This document shows, in pieces, positions 1 through 5,717 of a DNA stretch of 5,717 bases (its first letter is position 1; every line of letters begins with the position of its first letter). Position numbers and translations under genes: made by a program. The DNA comes from Ferruginibacter sp. GTDB lineage: Bacteria; Bacteroidota; Bacteroidia; Chitinophagales; Chitinophagaceae. Location: assembly GCA_025357775.1 (NCBI GenBank), contig JANXOQ010000430.1, forward strand, positions 1-5,717. Direction: 5' to 3'. Under the pieces are notes generated by a model that saw only the letters and a list, made by a program, of their open reading frames with translations, searched no databases and was not told the origin of the DNA.

Positions 1-73
1 AAAAATGCTGTAGTTTCTCATTATTAATAGAAAATGATTTTATAAAAGACACACCACATATTTAATTTAATAC

Positions 74-532
74 TTATAAAATTTTCTGCATTTTAATATT
101 ACTACGTACATAATGCATTTCTGCTGGCATTTCAATTTCTAAAAAACCATATTTTCTGTATACATATATAGCTGCTTCAAGTTTTGTATTGGAGAAAAGA
201 GTTAATCTTTTTATTCTTGCATTTTTTGCTTCTTCAATACAATATTCTATAAGCATTTTACCAATACCCGCATTTTGATATTTTTCTGTAACCGCCATTT
301 TAGCCAACTCATATTCCTCATCATTTACTTTTAATAAAGAAGCTGTACCTATTACTTCATCATCATTTAAGGCAAAAAATATTTTTCCACCTTTATCTAA
401 AATTTCCGTTTGTGGGTTAGATAATTGAATTATGTCTATAGGTTCTACAGCAAAATATTTCTCAAGCCATTCGTAGTTTAATGCCTTAATGTACTCTTTA
501 TATTCTTCTTTATAGGGAAAGATTTTTATCAT
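74..532 (-). CDS. GNAT family N-acetyltransferase
   Basis: This 152-residue protein is a single-domain Gcn5-related acetyltransferase, which moves an acetyl group from acetyl-CoA to an amine; the substrate cannot be read from the sequence. The acetyl-CoA pyrophosphate loop is visible as QNAGIG (residues 86-91), preceded by the beta-4 strand ELAKMAV (75-81). Motif B follows as LTLFSNTKLEAAIYVYRKYGF (110-130), where N115 and Y125 are typical CoA and general-acid positions. The N-terminal part (EWLEKYFAVEPID, then LDKGGKIFFAL) resembles a GNAT subgroup also found fused to MarR regulators; no such regulator is present here. I chose the ATG at 532-530 because MIKIFPYKEEY matches the usual first strand. 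An ATG at 556 would add eight residues and overlap fabG by 22 bp. With the chosen start, only 2 bp separate it from the fabG stop, which suggests translational coupling. It ends in TAA. Confidence 0.9.
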   Translation of the reverse strand: MIKIFPYKEEYKEYIKALNYEWLEKYFAVEPIDIIQLSNPQTEILDKGGKIFFALNDDEVIGTASLLKVNDEEYELAKMAVTEKYQNAGIGKMLIEYCIEEAKNARIKRLTLFSNTKLEAAIYVYRKYGFLEIEMPAEMHYVRSNIKMQKIL

Positions 533-534
533 TA

Positions 535-1290
535 TTAAATATTTAAGCCTCCACAAACACTTATAGTTTGCCCTGTAATATAACTTCCCATGTCACTTGC
601 TAAAAACAACGCAGCATTAGCAATATCTTCTCCCGTTGCAAATTTACCAAGTGGTATAGATGCTTTGTATTTTTCTGATGCTTCACCTTGTTGTAAATAG
701 CTTGTCATATCTGTTTCTACAAAGCCTGGTGCTATAGCATTGCAACGAATGTTTCTACTACCTATTTCTTTGGCAATACTTTTTGTAAAACCAATTATAC
801 CCGCCTTGCTAGCTGCATAACTACTTTGCCCTGCATTACCCGTTTCACCAATTATACTACTCATGTTTATAATGCTGCCACTCCTAGCTTTCATCATTGG
901 GCGAATAACTTGCTTGGTAATATTAAAAACACTTTTTAGGTTTACCGTCATTACATCATCCCATTGCTCTGGCGTCATACGCATAAGCAAATTATCTTTT
1001 GAAATACCAGCATTATTTACACAAATATCTATTTGCCCAAATTCTTTTACTGCATCATTTACAAAAATTTCTGCTGCTGTATAATCTCCTGCATTTGTTT
1101 TGTATCCTTTTGCTTTTACACCTAGTGCAGAAAGTTTTTCTACTAATACATTTGCTTTTTCTATACTATTATCACTCACATATGTAAATGCAATGTTACA
1201 ACCCTGCTCTGCAAATTTTATGGCAATAGCTTCACCAATACCTCTTGCAGCTCCTGTAACGATGGCTGTTTTTCCTTCTAATAATTTCAT
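535..1290 (-). CDS. fabG: 3-oxoacyl-[acyl-carrier-protein] reductase FabG
   Basis: A 251-residue classical short-chain dehydrogenase/reductase, the usual length for FabG. FabG reduces beta-ketoacyl-ACP to 3-hydroxyacyl-ACP with NADPH in type II fatty acid synthesis in the cytoplasm. The Rossmann cofactor loop is TGAARGIG (12-19) and the adenine-ring motif NNAG is at 92-95. The catalytic tetrad is complete: N117, S145, Y158 and K162 (Y-A-A-S-K), with the FabG-like context NAGQSSYAASKAG. The loop PGFVETDM (188-195) and the C-terminus ITGQTISVCGG are also FabG-like. R16 after the glycine loop fits NADPH preference. The gene starts 26 bp after the GH3 stop and ends 2 bp before the GNAT start, so it is probably the middle gene of an operon. 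It could be the housekeeping FabG or a paralogue dedicated to a side pathway; no other fab gene is in view. Confidence 0.95.
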   Translation of the reverse strand: MKLLEGKTAIVTGAARGIGEAIAIKFAEQGCNIAFTYVSDNSIEKANVLVEKLSALGVKAKGYKTNAGDYTAAEIFVNDAVKEFGQIDICVNNAGISKDNLLMRMTPEQWDDVMTVNLKSVFNITKQVIRPMMKARSGSIINMSSIIGETGNAGQSSYAASKAGIIGFTKSIAKEIGSRNIRCNAIAPGFVETDMTSYLQQGEASEKYKASIPLGKFATGEDIANAALFLASDMGSYITGQTISVCGGLNI

Positions 1291-1316
1291 AGTTTATTTT
1301 TATAAATTAAAAATAA

Positions 1317-2837
1317 TTATTTGTGTTGTAAGGCATTTAATTTTTTTATTTCCTCCACAATTTTTCTTTCATTGCTTAGCCTTGGCACTTTGTGTTGCCC
1401 ACCCACTTTACCTTTGCTGCGAAGCCATGCAGTAAAGGTACCCTCAGGCATTGCATGTACAACAGGCATACGAAGGGCAATATCTTTTTGTCGTTTGGCT
1501 TCGTAATCACTGTTTACATTTTTTAATGCTGTATCCATTTCTTTAACAAATAAATCTAAATCAGTTGGTGCTTTATCAAATTCTATCAACCACTCATGTG
1601 CACCATTACTTTGCTTTGTAAAATACACTGGTGCCGCAGTATAATCTTTTACAACGGCATTTGTTTTTTGTGCAGCTGCGGCTATAGCTTTGTCTGCATT
1701 ATCCACCATCACTTCTTCGCCAAAGGCATTCATATAATGTTTTAGTCTACCTGTAATTTTTATTTTGTAAGGGTTTAAGGAAGTAAACATAACAGTATCT
1801 CCCATAATATAACGCCACAAGCCACCAGTGGTGCTTATTACAATTGCGTAGTTTTTATTTAACGTTACTGTAGTTAAACCCAATGTTTTGGGGTTGGCTT
1901 TGCCATATTCTTCTACAGGCATAAACTCAAAAAAAATACCATGTTCTATAAACAGTAGCATACCTTCTTCGTCAGGTTTTTCTTGTGCTGCTATAAAACC
2001 TTCGCTTGCATTATATATTTCTAAAAAATTTATTTTTTTTCCAATTATATCTTCAAATTGTTTTCTATATGGTATAAATGATACACCACCATTTATATAC
2101 AATTCTAAGTTAGGCCATACTTCTGCTATAGTTTTTTTTTGTGTTATATCTAAAATTCTCTTAAGCAAAAGCAGTGTCCATGTAGGTACGCCAGCAAGGC
2201 TTGTTACATTTTCCTCTGCAGTAGTTTGTGCCAGTTTTTCAATTTTATTTTCCTATTCATCTAGCAAGGCTATACTAAGTTCTGGCGTGCGCAACCACTG
2301 ACCCCAAAATGGTGAGTTTTGCATTAATATAGCACTCAAATCTCCACATTGTACATCTTCAATTATTTTGCTTATTTGGTGTGAGCCACCCACCACAAGG
2401 CTTTTGCCTGTAAGCAAATTACTACTCGGAAAATTTTTATAATATTTAGTAAGTACATCTTTGCTAGCCTGAAAATGATTTTCCTTTAAACTTTCTTCAC
2501 TTACAGGAATAAATTTGCTTTTATTATTAGAAGTACCACTACTTTTTGCAAACCAGTTTACAGGTGCATTCCAAAGTACATTTCCTTCACCTGCCATCAT
2601 ACGCTCTATGTAAGGGCGCATATCATCATACTCATGCAGTGGTACTGTTTTTTTAAATTCTTTTATAGTAAATAATTTTGCAAAATTGTATTGCTTTCCA
2701 AACACTGTGTATTGTGCATTAGAAACCAAACTTTGCAATACCTGCCTTTGTGCAGCTGCCGGGTGGTTTACCCAATTGTATATGCGCTTGTAGCGCAAGC
2801 GTGCAACGAATGATATTATTTTTGAAAGCAAATTCAT
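1317..2837 (-). pseudogene. GH3-family acyl-adenylating protein, interrupted by one in-frame TAG
   Basis: Read through the internal TAG, this gene has 506 codon positions and matches the GH3 auxin-responsive-promoter family across its whole length. GH3 enzymes are ANL-like: they adenylate a carboxylic acid with ATP and, in plants, conjugate it to an amino acid. Bacterial substrates are unknown. Visible motifs are the ATP loop SSGTSNNKSKFIP (99-111), LAGVPTW (214-220), LYINGGVSF (246-254), the adenine-binding YNASEGF (275-281), GLWRYIMGDTV with D347 (339-349), the hinge region KITGRLKHYMNAFGEEV (360-376) and the C-terminal GGQHKVPRLS (479-488). Codon 195 (2253-2255) is TAG, after LLDE and before ENKIEKLA. 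Upstream and downstream parts are in the same frame with no other defect. Without read-through only the first 194 residues are made, lacking the adenine-binding motif and the C-terminal lid, so the product would be inactive. The first ATG after the stop is at codon 293, so an independent C-terminal product is unlikely; a TTG at 2168 is possible but unconvincing. It ends in TAA and is first in a probable operon with fabG. Confidence 0.88.
2253..2255 (-). other. In-frame amber codon inside the GH3 gene
   Basis: The plus strand reads CTA, so the coding strand reads TAG at GH3 codon 195. I checked codon by codon that the frame upstream (ending S-I-A-L-L-D-E) continues after it as E-N-K-I-E-K-L-A-Q and on to T-W-T-L-L-L-L-K-R, with no shift. 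A single transition (plus-strand C to T at 2254) would turn a tryptophan TGG into this TAG, and family members as I remember them often carry an aromatic residue here. The original residue is therefore probably Trp, but Tyr, Gln or Glu are also one change away. Confidence 0.95.
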
Positions 2838-3182
2838 TATTGCAGCAAGATAAAAAATAAAATGTAAGAAACGAATTTATATATGTACCCTTACAAATTT
2901 TGTACAAAAGTTTTTTATTTAAATTTTTTTTATGCAATAATTAAAAAATATTTTTATAAAATCAAATATAAAAACCAATTATTTTACTTTTTAGTAAAGT
3001 ACTAATTCATGATAATAAAATTGAAAAAACTAGCAAAATTGGCAAAATTTAAAATGCAGTTTTTTACAAAAGAATAGATTATAAAAACATAAAATCGGTT
3101 TAAAAATTTATCAATTTTAATCTTAATTCGTAACGTTTTACTTTAGTATCAATCTTATAATATTTGTATACATTACATTTTC
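2838..3182. other. AT-rich intergenic region between proline dehydrogenase and GH3
   Basis: These 345 bp hold no credible gene on either strand and are markedly more AT-rich than the flanking coding DNA. They contain a candidate promoter (2963-2970), a hairpin TTTACT-TTTT-AGTAAA (2983-2998), a 13-bp palindrome TACAAA-T-TTTGTA (2892-2904) and two tandem copies of GCAAAATT spaced 9 bp apart (3033-3040, 3042-3049). There is also an AT-only imperfect hairpin at 3100-3120. No GC-rich terminator follows proline dehydrogenase, so its transcript end is not defined by sequence. Confidence 0.7.
2963..2970 (-). promoter_or_regulatory. Candidate Bacteroidota -7 element for the GH3-fabG-GNAT operon
   Basis: The minus strand reads TATATTTG, an exact match to the TAnnTTTG -7 consensus of the Bacteroidota primary sigma factor. 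It lies about 125 bp upstream of the GH3 start, which would give a leader of about 120 nt. No good TTTG -33 element sits at the expected 19-21 bp further upstream, and such a match is fairly easy to get by chance in AT-rich DNA. Confidence 0.35.
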
Positions 3183-4427
3183 TTAAACTTGGTTCAACTT
3201 TGAACCTTCAACACTTTGCCTTCTCTCCAACTCTTTTTTTATCAACCGAAGTTCTCTACCCATTTGTCCGCTTACTGAGCTATTTTCTTGCGCCCTGCGC
3301 ATTAGGTAAGGTATTACATCTTCTATAGGCCCAAAGGGCAGATATTTACTTACACTACAATTACTTTTTGCAAGGTTAAAAGTTATATTATCGCTCATGC
3401 CATATAATTGTGAAAAATGTACATGAGGGTGCAAATGTGGCAACCCTTTTTTATCCAATAATTGTGTAGCCAATAAATTACTTCCTTCATTGTGAGATGC
3501 TACAATTACTGCAATATTTTCTATATGCTCAATACAAAATGTAACAGCTGCATTGTAGTCATTGTCGGTGCTTTCTTTGCTTGGTTGTATAGGTGATTGA
3601 TAATTTTTTTCAATTGCACGTTTTCTTTCTTTTTCCATATATGCACCCCGTACTATTTTTACACCTAGTATAAATTTTCTTTGTATTGATGCTTCATTAC
3701 AATCTTTTAAAAAAGCCAATCTATCATGCCTATATAATTGTACAGTATTATACACTACTGCTTTTTGTTTGTTGTATCTATCCATCATTAAAATGGTTAA
3801 TGCATCTACAGGGTCTTGTATCCATGTTTCTTCTGCGTCTACCAATACTCCTACTTTTTTTTGGTTGCCAGCAATACATATTTTATTTATCCTTTCCACC
3901 GTTTTCTCCCACTCTGCTTTTTCGTTTTCATTAAGTGTAGCAATTACGGTTTCATACCTTTTCATGAGTGTACCATCTATTTTTGCCATAGCTGCATCCA
4001 ACATTTCTAACAATCCAAACCGCACCAGTCCCGTTACTTTTATGCTCATAAAAGGAATATTCTTCTGCGTAGCAGCATAGCTTATTACTTTTATAAATTC
4101 CTCCATAGCAAGGTCATATCCAGCTTCCCCATCTTCACCACCTTCTACACCATAATCTAATATAACCTCTACATTATACTCACCTAATTTTTCTGCAACC
4201 ACAGCAGTTTCCTCTAATGTTTCACCTCCTACAAATTGGCTAAATATAGTGCTCTTTATAATTGTTTTAGTAAAAGGTATATGTAACTTAATAGCAGCTG
4301 GCATTAGTTTTAATCCCAAATTTACTAACCATTGTTTACCCATTGTTACAAATAAGAAATTCGCTTTTTTTAATGCTTTATTTGTTTTGTAAGCAAATGC
4401 ATATTCGGTATTTTCAAAAGATATCAT
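3183..4427 (-). CDS. Proline dehydrogenase (FAD-dependent, monofunctional)
   Basis: This 414-residue protein is a PutA/Put1-type proline dehydrogenase. It oxidises L-proline to delta-1-pyrroline-5-carboxylate and passes electrons through FAD to the respiratory chain, the first step of proline use. The (beta/alpha)8 barrel motifs are all visible: MSIKVTGL with K130, VLVDAEE with D197 (194-200), the FAD-contacting VQLYRHD (229-235), KIVRGAYMEKE (257-267), IVASHNE (308-314), LYGMSDN (341-347), and the substrate-binding YLPFG (362-366) with YLMRRAQEN (374-382), where R377, R378 and E381 correspond to the PutA residues that hold the proline carboxylate and amine. There is no P5C dehydrogenase domain, so that enzyme must be encoded elsewhere. 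The segment of about 65 residues between K130 and D197 is longer than in E. coli PutA and may resemble eukaryotic forms. The first ATG gives MISFENTEYAFAYK, a typical N-terminus. No Shine-Dalgarno is visible. It appears monocistronic: 285 bp separate it from the upstream gene and 345 bp from GH3. Confidence 0.95.
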   Translation of the reverse strand: MISFENTEYAFAYKTNKALKKANFLFVTMGKQWLVNLGLKLMPAAIKLHIPFTKTIIKSTIFSQFVGGETLEETAVVAEKLGEYNVEVILDYGVEGGEDGEAGYDLAMEEFIKVISYAATQKNIPFMSIKVTGLVRFGLLEMLDAAMAKIDGTLMKRYETVIATLNENEKAEWEKTVERINKICIAGNQKKVGVLVDAEETWIQDPVDALTILMMDRYNKQKAVVYNTVQLYRHDRLAFLKDCNEASIQRKFILGVKIVRGAYMEKERKRAIEKNYQSPIQPSKESTDNDYNAAVTFCIEHIENIAVIVASHNEGSNLLATQLLDKKGLPHLHPHVHFSQLYGMSDNITFNLAKSNCSVSKYLPFGPIEDVIPYLMRRAQENSSVSGQMGRELRLIKKELERRQSVEGSKLNQV

Positions 4428-4490
4428 AGAATAAATTATAATACGAATTTACGATTTTTTATTAGCTGATTACGCCGAAGAAAAAAATAA

Positions 4491-4507
4491 AACAAATTGT
4501 ATTTGTT
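4491..4507. repeat. 17-bp inverted repeat upstream of proline dehydrogenase
   Basis: AACAAAT and ATTTGTT are perfect 7-bp arms around a 3-bp centre (TGT). The site lies about 65-80 bp upstream of the proline dehydrogenase start, where a promoter or operator is expected. It could bind a dimeric regulator or form a small hairpin in the leader RNA. On the minus strand its inner part reads TACAATTTG, close to the -7 element but with one extra base. The regulator is not known and chance is possible in AT-rich DNA. Confidence 0.4.
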
Positions 4508-4546
4508 GAAGTAATAAATTTTGATTGTAAAAATATTAAAACCCAA

Positions 4547-4561
4547 TTTAGCAATGCTAAA
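4547..4561. repeat. 15-bp palindrome upstream of proline dehydrogenase
   Basis: TTTAGCA and TGCTAAA are perfect 7-bp arms around a single A. With a 1-bp centre it is better suited to binding a protein dimer than to forming an RNA hairpin. It lies about 120-135 bp upstream of the proline dehydrogenase start, with its centre 55 bp from that of the neighbouring inverted repeat. A role as an operator is inferred only from symmetry and position. Confidence 0.4.
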
Positions 4562-4633
4562 ACTGAAATAAGTAAAAATTTATTTTTTAAAAATTGCTGT
4601 AATAAATTGTACATTTTATATTCTTATATAATT

Positions 4634-4665
4634 AAAACGGGTCATCTTTTCAGACGACCCGTTTT
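4634..4665 (-). terminator. Rho-independent terminator of the T9SS-sorted protein gene
   Basis: The minus-strand RNA forms a perfect 10-bp outer stem (AAAACGGGTC with GACCCGTTTT). It continues inward through one G-U pair and three Watson-Crick pairs to a GAAA tetraloop, 14 pairs in all, and ends in UUUU. It starts 47 nt after the TAA of the upstream gene, the expected place. The flanking A and T runs would also allow some termination on the plus strand, but the GNRA loop forms only on the minus strand. It is the only GC-rich hairpin in the non-coding DNA here. Confidence 0.9.
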
Positions 4666-4712
4666 GTTATAACTGTATGTTAGGTTTGTATTATTCCTGT
4701 ACTTTAATATTT

Positions 4713-5717
4713 TTAGTACACCAATACCGAACCTGTATTTATTCTTTTTCCACTTGCAGATAATACATCTACTCTGTAAATACCTTTTGCATAACCACTC
4801 ATATCAAACTTCATTGATTGGTATGCTGTATTTGCTCCAAAGCGTTGGCTCATTACTTGTGACCCTTTTTCGTCATATATATTTATCGCTGTCGCTGCTT
4901 TTACTTCGTTAAAAAATCTTACTTCAAATAAGCCTCTGTTTGGACTTGGATAAATAAATAATCTATTCGTTGTAGCTGAGTCTTTGATTGTAATTGATGC
5001 TGGTGTAGATACATTTGAACTACTACATCCATTACCATCTGTTACCATTACTGTATACACTCCTAAACCATCTATGCCTACTACTACTTTATTAAGTGTA
5101 TCCGCTATTGATGAGTTTAATCCATTTCTTTTCCATTGGTATTTAATTGTACCACTTGCTGATGATACAGCTGCTGTTAATGTGCTAAACAACCCTGGAA
5201 ATAAACTGGTGACTGGTGCTGCACTTATCGTAACTACTGGGTTTGTATTTGGTGTAAGTACACCTGCGCTTGATGTTACACTGCCACAACCTGCTGAGGT
5301 TACTATTACTCTGTAGCTATTGTTTGCCTGACCCGCAGCTAAAACTGTGTAGCTTGTAGACGTTGCTCCTGCTATATTGCTAAACACCGCAGGGTTGGTA
5401 GTACTTACTTGCCATTGGTAGCTTAATCCAGTTCCACCAGTAATTCCTGTTACTGTAAATACTGCATTACCACCATTACATGCTGATTTATTGGCTACTA
5501 ATGGTATGCCTACTATTCCAGTATTTACCGTTACTGGTATGGTTACCACAGGGCTAGTACATGCACCATCTGTATAAGATAAAGTATAATTATTTACACC
5601 AACCGCAATTGGTTTAACAAATACTGTATTTATAGGACTAGTACCATTATAGGCAGTAGTTGCAGCAGCATCTGTAAATATTGTACCAGTTGGACCATTA
5701 AAAATACCAGTACCTGG
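4713..5717 (-). CDS. Secreted Ig-repeat protein with T9SS type A sorting domain (C-terminal part)
   Basis: The frame is open from the TAA at 4713 to the window edge, so 334 residues are seen and the 5' end is missing. A GTG at 5549 is an internal valine, not a start, because the repeat sequence continues upstream of it. Residues 1-66 are the end of a repeat typical of Bacteroidota surface proteins (PGTGIFNGPTGTIFTDAATT, then NNYTLSYTDGACTSPVVTIPVTVN). Residues 67-155 form an Ig-like domain with YQWQVS and SYRVIVTSAGCG, and C80 and C144 could form a disulfide. Residues 160-245 form a second Ig-like domain (KYQWKRNG, GVYTVMVTDGNGC). Residues 251-334 are the T9SS C-terminal domain: RLFIYPSPNRGLFEV, INIYDEKGSQV, DMSGYAKGIYRVDV and the final strand INTGSVLVY. 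This domain directs export across the outer membrane and is normally removed on sorting. Ser, Thr, Val and Gly richness fits an extended adhesin-like protein. The full protein may be very large; its ligand or enzymatic activity cannot be told. Confidence 0.92.
   Translation of the reverse strand, partial: PGTGIFNGPTGTIFTDAAATTAYNGTSPINTVFVKPIAVGVNNYTLSYTDGACTSPVVTIPVTVNTGIVGIPLVANKSACNGGNAVFTVTGITGGTGLSYQWQVSTTNPAVFSNIAGATSTSYTVLAAGQANNSYRVIVTSAGCGSVTSSAGVLTPNTNPVVTISAAPVTSLFPGLFSTLTAAVSSASGTIKYQWKRNGLNSSIADTLNKVVVGIDGLGVYTVMVTDGNGCSSSNVSTPASITIKDSATTNRLFIYPSPNRGLFEVRFFNEVKAATAINIYDEKGSQVMSQRFGANTAYQSMKFDMSGYAKGIYRVDVLSASGKRINTGSVLVY

Noticed and set aside
1..21. Possible start of a further minus-strand gene (ATG at 21-19, reading MRNYSIF)
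   Set aside because: Only seven codons are visible before the window edge. The position, 52 bp after the acetyltransferase stop, is plausible for a fourth operon gene, but there is nothing to support it. No terminator hairpin is evident in 22-73 either.
533..556. Upstream ATG at 556 as the start of the acetyltransferase
   Set aside because: The extra residues MWRLKYLI are the shifted reading of the fabG 3' end and are not part of the GNAT fold; the ATG at 532 follows the fabG stop directly.
1317..2168. The C-terminal half of GH3 as an independent gene starting at TTG
   Set aside because: The TTG is an ordinary leucine codon inside the continuous frame, homology continues upstream of it up to the TAG, and the ATP-binding loop would be missing.
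1888..2301. A 137-codon open frame on the plus strand, antisense to GH3
   Set aside because: It lies wholly opposite a strongly conserved gene, its translation resembles no family I know, and it is explained as a frame shadow of the AT-rich coding sequence.
2719..2937. A 72-codon minus-strand frame across the GH3 start
   Set aside because: It overlaps the conserved GH3 N-terminus in another frame and has a low-complexity Lys/Asn-rich start typical of AT-rich non-coding DNA.
2983..2998. Hairpin TTTACT-TTTT-AGTAAA as a terminator or riboswitch
   Set aside because: The stem is short and weak and can be drawn in two ways (also 2985-3001). It lies upstream of the candidate promoter and has no aptamer-like surroundings.
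3100..3120. Hairpin after proline dehydrogenase as a terminator
   Set aside because: The stem consists only of A-T pairs with a one-base bulge and is not followed by a clear U run, so it is not convincing as an intrinsic terminator.

Overview
The window looks like chromosomal DNA from a member of the Bacteroidota, possibly Chitinophagaceae or a relative. The evidence is a C-terminal type IX secretion (T9SS) sorting domain at the end of a large Ig-repeat surface protein, a bacterial GH3-family enzyme of the kind common in this phylum, AT-rich DNA, AT-rich gene leaders without visible Shine-Dalgarno sequences, and a candidate TAnnTTTG -7 promoter element. Every gene lies on the minus strand, so transcription runs from high to low coordinates. 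No RNA gene, mobile element, CRISPR array or origin was seen.

In order of transcription: (1) 5717-4713 is the C-terminal 334 residues of a secreted, T9SS-sorted protein with Ig-like/adhesin repeats. Its 5' end lies outside the window. A strong GC-rich terminator (4634-4665) follows it. (2) 4712-4428 is a leader region with two perfect 7-bp-arm inverted repeats upstream of (3) a monofunctional proline dehydrogenase (4427-3183). (4) 3182-2838 is a 345-bp, very AT-rich intergenic stretch with a candidate promoter. (5) 2837-74 is a tight three-gene cluster: a GH3-family acyl-adenylating enzyme, FabG (3-oxoacyl-ACP reductase) and a GNAT acetyltransferase. The gaps are 26 bp and 2 bp, so they are probably cotranscribed.

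The most notable point is that the GH3 gene is interrupted by a single in-frame TAG (2253-2255). The same reading frame continues on both sides with no frameshift, and all family motifs are preserved for 311 codons after it. Read through, the gene has 506 codon positions, a normal length for bacterial GH3 proteins. This is a very recent nonsense mutation, a base-call error, or a read-through/recoded codon. The sequence alone cannot decide between these.

Functionally, the proline dehydrogenase feeds proline into glutamate catabolism. The GH3-FabG-GNAT cluster combines carboxylate activation, beta-ketoacyl reduction and N-acylation chemistry, but a joint pathway is only inferred from the arrangement. 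The Ig-repeat protein is an unrelated cell-surface or secreted protein ending at its own terminator.
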